A DNA stretch of 27,615 bases from J005 sp964613235 (GTDB lineage Bacteria > Pseudomonadota > Zetaproteobacteria > Mariprofundales > Mariprofundaceae). Positions 16,392 to 24,659 of the stretch are shown here, piece by piece. A model generated the notes under the pieces. It was not told the origin of the DNA, did no database searches, and saw nothing but the letters and a program-made list of their open reading frames with translations. Position numbers and translations under genes: made by a program. The stretch lies in NCBI GenBank assembly GCA_964613235.1, contig CAZTGM010000022.1, positions 1-27,615 of the forward strand. The letters are read 5' to 3'. Within the stretch, counting starts at the first letter, position 1. Each line of letters opens with the position of its first letter.

Positions 16392-17756
16392 TTGTTCAAT
16401 ACGGAAGAAAAACGCGGCGTGTTTTCGATAGCGGGCATTTATGGCCTGCGTATGATGGGACTCTTCCTGATTCTGCCTGTATTTGCGATGTATGCGGAAT
16501 CGCTACGGGATGTAACACCGATGCTCGTTGGCCTGGCGTTGGGTGCCTATGGTTTAACGATGGCCGTGTTCCAGATCCCTTTCGGCTGGCTATCTGATCG
16601 TATCGGTCGCAAGCCGGTCATTGCGGCAGGCTTGCTGATTTTTGCCGCAGGCAGCGTGGTGGCAGCCATGTCCGACTCCATCTGGGGCGTGATTGCAGGT
16701 CGGGCATTGCAGGGTGCTGGTGCCATTGCTGCTGCGCTGACGGCATTGCTGGCGGATCTGACGCGCGAGGAAATTCGTTTGCGCTCAATGGCTGTTATCG
16801 GTATGACAATCGGTTTTTCCTTTACGCTGGCTTTGGTGCTGGCACCGTGGGTCGATGCGCTGATCGGCGTACCGGGTATTTTCTGGGCAACGGCGGTATT
16901 GGCTATCGTATCAATAGTTGTGCTCTACCGCGTTGTACCGACTCCGAAACGTACCATCCGTCATCGCGATGCTGAAGCCGTGCCGACCGAATTCAAACGC
17001 ATTCTGCATGATCCCCAGTTGTTGCGACTGGATTTCGGTATTATGGCTCTGCATGGTGTGATGACGGCCATGTTTGTTGTGCTGCCGTTTGTATTGCGCG
17101 ACCAGTTGCAGATTGAACCGATTCATCATGCCTGGGTATATCTGCCGATTCTGGTGCTGGCCATGGGCCTGATGGTGCCGATGATTATCATGGCCGAGAA
17201 AAAAGGAAAAATGCGACAGGTCTTTCTCACAGCGATTAGTGGTGTGCTGTTGTCCGGCCTGCTATTGGGGACTTTCCATAGCGGTATGATCGCCGTATTG
17301 ATTGGCCTGTTTGTGTTTTTTGTGTCCTACAATGTGCTGGAAGCCACGCTGCCGTCATTGATTTCGCGTATGGCACCGATCGATGCCAAGGGCACGGCCA
17401 TGGGCGTCTATTCCTCATCGCAGTTTCTGGGGGCTTTTTTTGGTGGTTCTCTCGGCGGCTGGGCACTGGGTTCGCTGGGAACCTCCGGGGTATTCTATGG
17501 TTGTGCGCTGGCCATGCTGGCATGGCTACTGCTGGCTTTTGGGCAACGCATGCCATCGATGAAATCAGCCTATATGACACATGTTGATGGCAGCCATGTG
17601 CATTCAGCAAGCGAGCTGGAACAGCAGTTGCTGGCACTGAACGGTGTGTGCGAGGCGCGTGTGGTGCCGGAAGAAGATGTCGTGTTTCTGCGCATCGATA
17701 AGGGTACTTTCGATGAAGACGCTGTGAAATCGCTTCTGACCCGGGTTGCAAGTTAA
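16392..17756 (+). CDS. yajR: MFS transporter, YajR-like, with C-terminal ferredoxin-fold domain
   Basis: A 454-residue major facilitator protein: 12 predicted helices to about residue 390, the loop 2-3 motif A as GWLSDRIGRKPVI near residue 67, and a soluble C-terminal stretch of about 65 residues that resembles the small YAM domain of E. coli YajR (HSASELEQQLLALNGVCEARVV, then VVFLRIDKGTFDEDAV). The substrate of YajR is unknown; drug or metabolite export is usual for this clade. The start is TTG 16392, set by a strong AAGGAGG seven bases upstream; the upstream ATG 16353 has none. The stop overlaps the ribosome site of gpmI, which begins 10 bases on. Confidence 0.8.
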   Translation: MFNTEEKRGVFSIAGIYGLRMMGLFLILPVFAMYAESLRDVTPMLVGLALGAYGLTMAVFQIPFGWLSDRIGRKPVIAAGLLIFAAGSVVAAMSDSIWGVIAGRALQGAGAIAAALTALLADLTREEIRLRSMAVIGMTIGFSFTLALVLAPWVDALIGVPGIFWATAVLAIVSIVVLYRVVPTPKRTIRHRDAEAVPTEFKRILHDPQLLRLDFGIMALHGVMTAMFVVLPFVLRDQLQIEPIHHAWVYLPILVLAMGLMVPMIIMAEKKGKMRQVFLTAISGVLLSGLLLGTFHSGMIAVLIGLFVFFVSYNVLEATLPSLISRMAPIDAKGTAMGVYSSSQFLGAFFGGSLGGWALGSLGTSGVFYGCALAMLAWLLLAFGQRMPSMKSAYMTHVDGSHVHSASELEQQLLALNGVCEARVVPEEDVVFLRIDKGTFDEDAVKSLLTRVAS

Positions 17757-17766
17757 GAGGATGAAT

Positions 17767-19407
17767 ATGGCGATAAAGAACCATTTTAAAACGGGGAAAC
17801 CCGTATTGCTGATTATCATGGATGGCTGGGGCCTGGGCAAGGGGGGTAAAGAAGATGCCGTTGCCCGTGCCAATACACCGGTGTTTGATCGTTTACGGGC
17901 GCAATATGCGCATACGGCATTGCAGACACACGGACACTTTGTCGGCCTGCCGGCAGAGAAAGACCTAGGTGGTTCGGAAGTCGGGCACCTGACGATGGGT
18001 GCCGGCAAGGTGCTCGACCAGGGACCGACGCGTATTAAGAAAGCCATCGAAGACGGTTCGTTCTTCGAATCCGATGCATTGCAACAGATCATTCAGGCAG
18101 GAAAACAGGGCGGTACCGTGCATCTAACGGGGTTGCTGTCGGATGGCAATATCCATTCCCATCTGTCGCATTTCCGGGCTCTGATTGATTATGCGTTTGA
18201 GCATGGCGTCAGGTCACTGCGCGTGCATGCGCTGCTTGATGGCCGTGATGTCGGTATTCAGACAGCACAGAAATATATTTGCGAACTGGAAGAGGCTTTT
18301 GTCTATATCAACGGACACGAAGGTTTTTGTTATGCCTTTGCTTCAGGTGGTGGACGTGAACGGATTATCATGGACCGGGATCGTGACTGGAGCAAGGTGG
18401 AACAGGGATGGAATGCGATGGTGCATGGTCAGGCCGAATTCCGTTTTCCGTCGATGATGGCGGCACTGGAACATTTTCGCAGCGAAAATCCGAATATTGT
18501 TGATCAGGATCTGCCTGGTTTCGTGCTGGTGGATGGTCAGGATCAGCCATTGGGACTGATCAGGGATGGTGATGCCGTGGTTATGGTCAATTTCCGGGGT
18601 GATCGTGCCATTGAAATTACCGAAGCGTTTGAACTTGATGATTTCAACGGCTTTGATCGCGGCCGGCGTCCGCAAGTCATTTATGCCGGCATGATGGTGT
18701 ATGATGAAGATCGCAATCTGCCGCACCTGCAGTTGATGGGGCCGACGAAGGTGGAATCACCGTTTGGTAAACGTATTCTGGACATGGGCATTCGTCAGTT
18801 TCGCCTGACCGAGACACAGAAATATCCCCACGTTACGTTTTTCTTTAATGGTGGTTATCGCGAACCGCTGGATCCTGGTATGGAAGACTATATTCTGATT
18901 CCGTCCGACAAGGGTGTTTCCTTTGCCGATCACCCGGAAATGAAGGCCCCCGATATTGCCGACAAAGCGGTGGAACTGGTTCGTTCTGGTCGTTATGGCT
19001 TCGGCCTGATCAATTTTGCCAATGCCGATATGGTGGGGCACTGCGGTAAAATTGAGCCGACAATCAAGGCTATTGAAGCCGTCGATCAGGCTGTTGGCCG
19101 CATCGTGGATGCGCTGGAAAAAGCAGGGGGCTATGCCCTGATTACGGCGGACCACGGTAATGCCGAGCAGATGCGTGTGGCAACGCGCGATGGTGCTTAT
19201 GAGCCTTCCACCAAGCATTCCATCAATCCGGTACCATGTATTCTGTTTGATCCGCATTATGACGATTCGTATGCGTTGCGCCGGGCTACCGATAGTGATG
19301 ATGTACACACGACACCGGGCCTGGCACATATCGCCGCGACCCTGTTTGAAATCATGGGCCATGAAGCGCCGGATGACCTCTTCCCTTCATTGATCGAACC
19401 GCTCTGA
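17767..19407 (+). CDS. gpmI: 2,3-bisphosphoglycerate-independent phosphoglycerate mutase, long (plant/protist-like) form
   Basis: It interconverts 3- and 2-phosphoglycerate in glycolysis. It has 546 residues, longer than the 505-515 of common bacterial GpmI. Key residues: metal Asp19 in MDGWG, phospho-Ser70 in GGSEVGH, HLTGLLSDGNIHSH, HALLDGRD, DGDAVVMVNFRGDR and TADHGNAE near the end. Several segments (ASGGGRE, MDRDRDW, FNGFDRGRRP, HVTFFFNGGYREP, ILIPSDKGVSF) follow the pattern I recall for plant and trypanosomatid enzymes rather than E. coli or Bacillus. The start is ATG 17767, seven bases after AAGAGG; ATG 17761 is too close to that site. Confidence 0.95.
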   Translation: MAIKNHFKTGKPVLLIIMDGWGLGKGGKEDAVARANTPVFDRLRAQYAHTALQTHGHFVGLPAEKDLGGSEVGHLTMGAGKVLDQGPTRIKKAIEDGSFFESDALQQIIQAGKQGGTVHLTGLLSDGNIHSHLSHFRALIDYAFEHGVRSLRVHALLDGRDVGIQTAQKYICELEEAFVYINGHEGFCYAFASGGGRERIIMDRDRDWSKVEQGWNAMVHGQAEFRFPSMMAALEHFRSENPNIVDQDLPGFVLVDGQDQPLGLIRDGDAVVMVNFRGDRAIEITEAFELDDFNGFDRGRRPQVIYAGMMVYDEDRNLPHLQLMGPTKVESPFGKRILDMGIRQFRLTETQKYPHVTFFFNGGYREPLDPGMEDYILIPSDKGVSFADHPEMKAPDIADKAVELVRSGRYGFGLINFANADMVGHCGKIEPTIKAIEAVDQAVGRIVDALEKAGGYALITADHGNAEQMRVATRDGAYEPSTKHSINPVPCILFDPHYDDSYALRRATDSDDVHTTPGLAHIAATLFEIMGHEAPDDLFPSLIEPL

Positions 19408-19427
19408 ATTGCAGAGCGTATGCTCTG
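19401..19427 (+). repeat. Alternative short hairpins at the gpmI stop
   Basis: GCTCTG (19401-19406), CAGAGC (19412-19417) and GCTCTG (19422-19427) allow two mutually exclusive 6-bp hairpins around the stop codon. An A-run follows, not a T-run, so this is not a standard terminator on the + strand. Readthrough into the SulP gene is possible. Confidence 0.4.
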
Positions 19428-19475
19428 AAAAATCATAGGCGTGCCTTGTGGCATAAAGCGGGCTAGACTGATGCT

Positions 19476-21641
19476 ATGAAATGGCCAATGCGAACAGGCG
19501 TTTTGCTGAAGTCGCTACCTGCGGGTGATCTGTGGGGAGGTCTTTCTGCAGCAGCACTTGTCCTGCCACAGTCAATGGCCTTCGGCATGGCGCTGTGGTT
19601 GCCATTTACGGCTGATGCGCCGGCCGCGGCCCTGTCCGGGTTAATGGCTGCTGTGGCTCTGTCCATCGTATCTGCACTCAGTCGCGGTACCGCAGGCCTG
19701 GTTGCCGCACCGACAGGTCCAACGTTGGTGTTATTGTCCGGTATTGCGGCAACCCTGGCCATGCATCATCTGGACGGTGCCGAGCTGATATCCGCCATAT
19801 TGCTGACCGTGGCGCTGGCAGGTGTATTCCAGGTGGTGCTGGCCGAGCTGAATCTGGGGCATTGGGTCAAATATATGCCATATCCGGTTGTTTCCGGTTT
19901 CATGACAGGAACGGCCCTGTTAATGATCCTGTCGCAGAAACAACATTTGCTGGGTGATAATGTGCCGCTGACCATGGCACAGGGTGGCTGGATTCCTGCT
20001 GCAACCACGCTGATTACCCTGATTGCCATTTATATGATGCCCAGGTGGTTTCCACGCATTCCGGGCATTATCCTCGGTCTTCTTGTTGGCAGTCTTTGTT
20101 TTCATATGTTTCTCTACGGTCGACCGATTCCATCGCCATGGGTGGTTGGTGCATTGCCCGGTCTGGATGCGATTCAGTTTGGTTTCCATTTTGATTCCAT
20201 GACAGCGCTGCCATGGCAGGTGATGCTGATATCAGCATTGGCACTGGCCATTCTGGCATCGCTGGATACGTTGCTCACCGCCGTGGTAGCAGATCTCTCC
20301 ACCGGCAACCGGCATTCTTCCCGTCGGGAACTGCTGGGGCAGGGGGCAGGGCATCTGCTGATTGCATTATTCGGTGGCATGGCTGGGGCTGGCACAACGG
20401 GTGCGACCCTGGCTGCGATCCACAGTGGTGGCCGACGATGGGCCGGGCTGGTTGCCGGAGGCATGATTCTTTTGTTCATTACGCTGTTTGGTGGTGCGGT
20501 AGCACTGCTTCCGGTCAGTGTTCTGTCAGGTATTATTCTTTATATTGCCATTTTCGGCATGCTCGATCGTGATATCCTGCTCTGGCTTCGCACGCCGCGT
20601 GCGCGTATGGATGCCGGTATTGCACTGGCCGTTATCATCGTAACGTTATGGGTCGATCTGATGACAGCTGTTGGACTGGGTGTGGCGCTGGCGGCGATCG
20701 AATTTATTCGTAGTCAGGCCAGAGCATCGATTATTCTGTATCGCTGGAATCTGCAGGAAAGAATATCCATGCGGCGTCGCAGCCATGAGGAACGACAGGC
20801 ATTGCATGAGCATGCCGAGAGTATTGTTGGCTATGTGCTAAAGGGAACGCTGTTTTTCGGTACGGCGGATGATTTGCTGGAACACATGACACACGATCTT
20901 AAGCATGCACGTTATATCATTATTGATATGCGCAGGCTGAATCAGGTGGACTTGACCGGTGTGCGCATGATCGAGCATATGTGCGGCATGATGCATGCCC
21001 ATGACGGCGAGTTGCTGCTGACGCATGTGCCAAAGTCCATGGGACTGGTAAAACGCAGGGGCCATCGCCATGAACGTGTGATTCCGTATCATGAAAATGT
21101 GCGACTGCATACATTCAGGGATTCGGATGCTGCACTCGAATATGCAGAGGATGGTTTATTGCAACAATTGGGTTTTGCCCGGCCTGAAGCAGCATTCTCC
21201 ATACCGTTAAGGGAAAGCGATATGCTGCGCGAATTCACGGCAGAGGAAAAGAAGGTTTTGCAATCTTACTTTTCGCAGCGTCACTATGCGTCTGCTGAGT
21301 ATATTTTCCATTACCATGATGATGGCGATGAATTGTTTGTCGTGCTGAGCGGAGATATCGAAGTTCTGATTCCGGCCAAGCGCAAAAAAGGCGTGAGTGT
21401 GGCCAGATACGGCCCGGGCATGGCCTTTGGTGAAGTTGCCTTTCTCAATCCCGGACCACGAACGGCGGAGGCCAGGGTGGTAAGCGAGTGTGATGTCGCT
21501 GTACTGAAGCACCGACAGTTAAAAAAACTGTGTGCGGAGCACCCGGATATTGGTATGCGTTTGTTGCTAGCGTTGGGGCACGATATCAGCCGTAATCTGC
21601 GGGCTGCCGATGCGAGGATTCGGCGTCTGGCTGAATTCTGA
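19476..21641 (+). CDS. SulP-family anion transporter with STAS and cyclic-nucleotide-binding domains
   Basis: A 721-residue fusion. The SulP transmembrane part (residues 10-420) starts with AGDLWGGLSAAALVLPQSMAFG and includes VKYMPYPVVSGFMTG. A STAS domain follows (about 445-555; RYIIIDMRRLNQVDLTGVRMIE), then a cNMP-binding domain (about 580-700; GDELFVVLSGDIEVL, the phosphate cassette FGEVAF at 651-656 and Arg662 in RTAEA). SulP members carry sulfate, bicarbonate, dicarboxylates or chloride; the ion is open. The cNMP domain suggests gating by a nucleotide. Its 3' end is five bases from that of a convergent carbonic anhydrase gene, which favours bicarbonate. The ATG has only a weak ribosome site. 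Confidence 0.9.
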   Translation: MKWPMRTGVLLKSLPAGDLWGGLSAAALVLPQSMAFGMALWLPFTADAPAAALSGLMAAVALSIVSALSRGTAGLVAAPTGPTLVLLSGIAATLAMHHLDGAELISAILLTVALAGVFQVVLAELNLGHWVKYMPYPVVSGFMTGTALLMILSQKQHLLGDNVPLTMAQGGWIPAATTLITLIAIYMMPRWFPRIPGIILGLLVGSLCFHMFLYGRPIPSPWVVGALPGLDAIQFGFHFDSMTALPWQVMLISALALAILASLDTLLTAVVADLSTGNRHSSRRELLGQGAGHLLIALFGGMAGAGTTGATLAAIHSGGRRWAGLVAGGMILLFITLFGGAVALLPVSVLSGIILYIAIFGMLDRDILLWLRTPRARMDAGIALAVIIVTLWVDLMTAVGLGVALAAIEFIRSQARASIILYRWNLQERISMRRRSHEERQALHEHAESIVGYVLKGTLFFGTADDLLEHMTHDLKHARYIIIDMRRLNQVDLTGVRMIEHMCGMMHAHDGELLLTHVPKSMGLVKRRGHRHERVIPYHENVRLHTFRDSDAALEYAEDGLLQQLGFARPEAAFSIPLRESDMLREFTAEEKKVLQSYFSQRHYASAEYIFHYHDDGDELFVVLSGDIEVLIPAKRKKGVSVARYGPGMAFGEVAFLNPGPRTAEARVVSECDVAVLKHRQLKKLCAEHPDIGMRLLLALGHDISRNLRAADARIRRLAEF

Positions 21642-21646
21642 ATCCG

Positions 21647-22285
21647 TTAGCTGAAGTGGCTGGCCAGCCGGTCTTCCTGCCAGTCATCGAATGAACGAAA
21701 TTCAATGCCCAGCGGTTTGAGAAGACCGTCGTGAATATCGTAGATCACACCATGCACGGCCAGCGTCTGTCCGCGCTTCCAGGCTTCACGTACGATTGTG
21801 CTGCGGCAGATATTGTGTACCTGGGCGATGACATTATATTCAGTAAGACGTTTCCACTGTTCCTGTTTGGGCAAGTGTTCCAGTTTATCTGCATGGCGGT
21901 TGTAAATGAAACGAATCTGGTCCAGCCATAAATCGATCGGCTGGATGCCACTATGTTCCAGTGCGGCATGCACGCCACCACAGCCGTAATGGCCGCAGAC
22001 GACGATATTGGGCACCTTCAGTTCATCTACGGCATATTCCAGCACGGCCAGACTGTTCAGGTCATTGGTAGCGAAGATATTGCCGATGTTACGATGCACG
22101 AAAATAGAACCGTGCGGCAGGCCGGTTAACTGATCAGGACCAACGCGTGAATCTGAACAGCCGAACCACAACAGTTCCGGTTTCTGTTTCTTGGCCAGGC
22201 GTTCGAAAAAGTCCGGCTGTTCCTGCTGTACTTGCTTTGACCATTGCCGGTTAAATTTCAGGATTTCACGGATGGTTGTTGACAT
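21647..22285 (-). CDS. can: Beta-carbonic anhydrase
   Basis: A zinc enzyme for CO2/bicarbonate conversion in the cytoplasm, 212 residues. Zinc ligands C43 and D45 with R47 (CSDSR), then H99 and C102 (GHYGCGG), all in the family spacing. It is like E. coli Can in length and N-terminus (FNRQWSKQVQQEQPDFFERL). It follows the PfkB kinase gene by three bases, so it is the last gene of the tldD-pmbA-kinase-can unit. The weak ribosome site (GGA) lies in the kinase's last codons. Confidence 0.96.
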   Translation of the reverse strand: MSTTIREILKFNRQWSKQVQQEQPDFFERLAKKQKPELLWFGCSDSRVGPDQLTGLPHGSIFVHRNIGNIFATNDLNSLAVLEYAVDELKVPNIVVCGHYGCGGVHAALEHSGIQPIDLWLDQIRFIYNRHADKLEHLPKQEQWKRLTEYNVIAQVHNICRSTIVREAWKRGQTLAVHGVIYDIHDGLLKPLGIEFRSFDDWQEDRLASHFS

Positions 22286-22288
22286 TGT

Positions 22289-23272
22289 TCAGTCCAATAG
22301 AGCCTGAATTTCATCATGCGTATAACGGCGCGGCAGGCGGGCACCCAGCCGGGAGACGATCTGGGCGGCGGCATGGCTGCCCAGATGGCCGGCTTTCTGC
22401 CAGCCCAGGCCGTGTGTGATGCCGTAGAGCACGCCTGCAGCATACATATCGCCTGCACCGGTGGTGTCGATAGCATCAACATTGACGCCTTCGATGGGGA
22501 AGGCCTCGCCATTATGCATGATGATGGAGCCCTTTTTGCCAAGCGTCAGTGCCACATTATTACAATGGCGGTGAATGGCATGGGCGCAATCAATGGGGTC
22601 GGCACAGCCGGTCAGCGCCTGTGCCTCTTGTTCATTGCAGAATAACAGGTTCACCGGGCCTTCAATCAGTTCCATGAAAATATCCCTACATAGGTCGACG
22701 AGAAACGGATCGGAAATGGTCAGGGCAATTTTAACCTCGTTTTTCCTCGCCAGTTCGATGGCCTTCAGCGCGGCGGCTTTCGTGCTGTCGCCGGCAAACA
22801 GATAACCCTCGATATACACATATTGCGAACGGGCAATGTCTTCTTCACGAATATCGGTTTCATTCAACGTAGCGGATACGCCAAGATGCGTGAGCATCGT
22901 ACGTTGCGCGTCAGGCGTGATCAGCACCACGCAGGTGCCTGTATCACCATCAACGGCGGACACTTCGATCGCGATATCCAGTTGGCGCATTTCATCCAGG
23001 TAACGCTGGCCGAATTCATCAAGGCCGGTTTTGCCGGCATAGGCAGCCTTGCCGCCGAGATCGGCGATACCGACAATGGTATTGGCTGCCGACCCTCCTG
23101 AGCAATAGTTGATCTGATGGCCGGTAAGGGCACGCAGGATAGCCTGCTGTCGGTCCGGTTCGGTGAGCGTCATGATGCCCTTGTCAATACCGTTGGCTGT
23201 CAGAAAGGCATCATCGCACCGTACCTGCAAATCCATGATGGCATTACCCACACCATAAACATCGTATGTCAT
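22289..23272 (-). CDS. PfkB-family kinase, probable adenosine kinase
   Basis: A ribokinase-fold sugar/nucleoside kinase, 327 residues. The N-terminal VYGVGNAIMDLQ, the substrate-binding CSGGSAANTIVG near residue 58, a GxxGxDEFG stretch near 80, and the C-terminal anion-hole motif DTTGAGD with catalytic Asp275. N-terminal GNAIMD and the GGSAANT pattern are those of bacterial adenosine kinases, which salvage adenosine to AMP, but inosine/guanosine or other sugars cannot be excluded. ATG 23272 is preceded by CAGGAG that overlaps the pmbA stop. The reading frame extends upstream, but only through pmbA. Confidence 0.88.
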   Translation of the reverse strand: MTYDVYGVGNAIMDLQVRCDDAFLTANGIDKGIMTLTEPDRQQAILRALTGHQINYCSGGSAANTIVGIADLGGKAAYAGKTGLDEFGQRYLDEMRQLDIAIEVSAVDGDTGTCVVLITPDAQRTMLTHLGVSATLNETDIREEDIARSQYVYIEGYLFAGDSTKAAALKAIELARKNEVKIALTISDPFLVDLCRDIFMELIEGPVNLLFCNEQEAQALTGCADPIDCAHAIHRHCNNVALTLGKKGSIIMHNGEAFPIEGVNVDAIDTTGAGDMYAAGVLYGITHGLGWQKAGHLGSHAAAQIVSRLGARLPRRYTHDEIQALLD

Positions 23273-23274
23273 AT

Positions 23275-24657
23275 TTACTCCTGATTGCTGCCGGCAATGG
23301 TCATGCCATCGATGGCGATGGTTGGTACGGCGGTATTGCCGAACCATGTCAGGTCACTGCCAAGATGCGAAATGCTAGCAAACATGGCCGGCAACTGACC
23401 AGCGATGGTGATTCCCTGCACAGGGCGCGATATCTCACCGTTTTCTATCAGCAAGCCGGCAGCACCGCGTGAATAATCACCGGTAACCCCGTTGACGCCA
23501 AAACCGATCAGTTCGGTAACAAGCAGGCCATTGCCGATATCGGCCAGTATTTCCTGCTGTGTCATGCTGCCTGTGGCACAGATCAGGTTGGAGGTGCCAA
23601 TGGAAATATCGCCGGTCAGGCCTCGTCGGGCATGACCCCGGGCCGGTAGCTCCAGGCGTCTGGCCGCATAACGATCGGTCAGGAACATGGTCAGCACACC
23701 ATCTTCGATCAGCTGGCATCGCTGACAGCGTGTACCTTCACCATCGAACAGGCGGTTGCCCAGTCCCTGGGTATGATCAGGGTCGTCAGTGAGGTGGAAC
23801 CATGACGGAAAAATTTGCTTGTCTAACGATTGCGCCAAAAAAGAACGTTGCTGCAATACGGCGCGACCGTTGATCGCTGCAGTCAGATGGCCGAGCAGTG
23901 AGGTGGCCACGCGTGGTTCAAAGATGACCGGCATGGCAGCACTCGGCATGTCGCCGGCTCCGAGTTTTCGCACTGCACGGCTGGCTGCTTCCCGACCGAG
24001 TTCTGCCGCTGTGCGCAGGCAGGTATGGCCTGAGGCTCTGTGCCAGGCATAATCACGTTGCATATCATCGCCGCTGCCGGCGATGACCGACACGCTTAAT
24101 GATGCCGATGATTTGCTGTAGGTGCCGGCAAAACCATCGGAGGAGGCGTAGGCTACGCAGGATACCCCGAAGCCGGCGTCGGAACCTTCGGAATTGCTGA
24201 TGCGCGGATCATGCTGACGTGCAACGGCTTCGCATTCCAGCGCTGCATCACGCGCCTGCTCCAGTTGCCATGGTTCGGCCTCGGCGGCATGGTGTTTGCT
24301 CCATTGTTGCAATGCCTGCGCATCGGGATGATCGGCGCCTTGCGGGGGTACGGCATCGGGATCGGCTTCGGAAATACGTGCCATGGCCAGGGTTTGCTCG
24401 GCAAGTGAACGGATGCCCGCAGCGGATAAGTTCGAGGTCGAGGCGGTGGCGAAGGCGGGGCCTTTGGGGGTGTCGATAAAAACGCGCAGGCCGAGTCCGC
24501 TGCTTTGATCGCGTTCAATGGATTCTACCTTTCCCTGGCGGATTGCAACGGAAGTATCCGCCGTGCAAATGGCCAGGGCATCGGCGGATGCCGCGCCCAG
24601 TTTGCATACATATTCGACCGCCTGTTGCGCCTGAATGTCTGGTGTGTTCATGTTCAT
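23275..24657 (-). CDS. pmbA: Metallopeptidase subunit TldE/PmbA
   Basis: TldE (PmbA) pairs with TldD to form a heteromeric protease that degrades unfolded peptides, the CcdA antitoxin, and matures some RiPPs such as microcin B17. It has 460 residues (E. coli 450). The family pattern is seen: VAIRQGKVESIERDQSSGLGLRVF at the N-terminus, SLLGHLTAAINGRAVLQQRSFL in the middle, and GFGVNGVTGDYSRGAAG near the C-terminus. As expected for TldE, HExxxH is absent at the TldD metal site. It begins two bases after the tldD stop; a second ATG at 24651 is less well placed. Confidence 0.94.
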   Translation of the reverse strand: MNMNTPDIQAQQAVEYVCKLGAASADALAICTADTSVAIRQGKVESIERDQSSGLGLRVFIDTPKGPAFATASTSNLSAAGIRSLAEQTLAMARISEADPDAVPPQGADHPDAQALQQWSKHHAAEAEPWQLEQARDAALECEAVARQHDPRISNSEGSDAGFGVSCVAYASSDGFAGTYSKSSASLSVSVIAGSGDDMQRDYAWHRASGHTCLRTAAELGREAASRAVRKLGAGDMPSAAMPVIFEPRVATSLLGHLTAAINGRAVLQQRSFLAQSLDKQIFPSWFHLTDDPDHTQGLGNRLFDGEGTRCQRCQLIEDGVLTMFLTDRYAARRLELPARGHARRGLTGDISIGTSNLICATGSMTQQEILADIGNGLLVTELIGFGVNGVTGDYSRGAAGLLIENGEISRPVQGITIAGQLPAMFASISHLGSDLTWFGNTAVPTIAIDGMTIAGSNQE

Positions 24658-24659
24658 GT

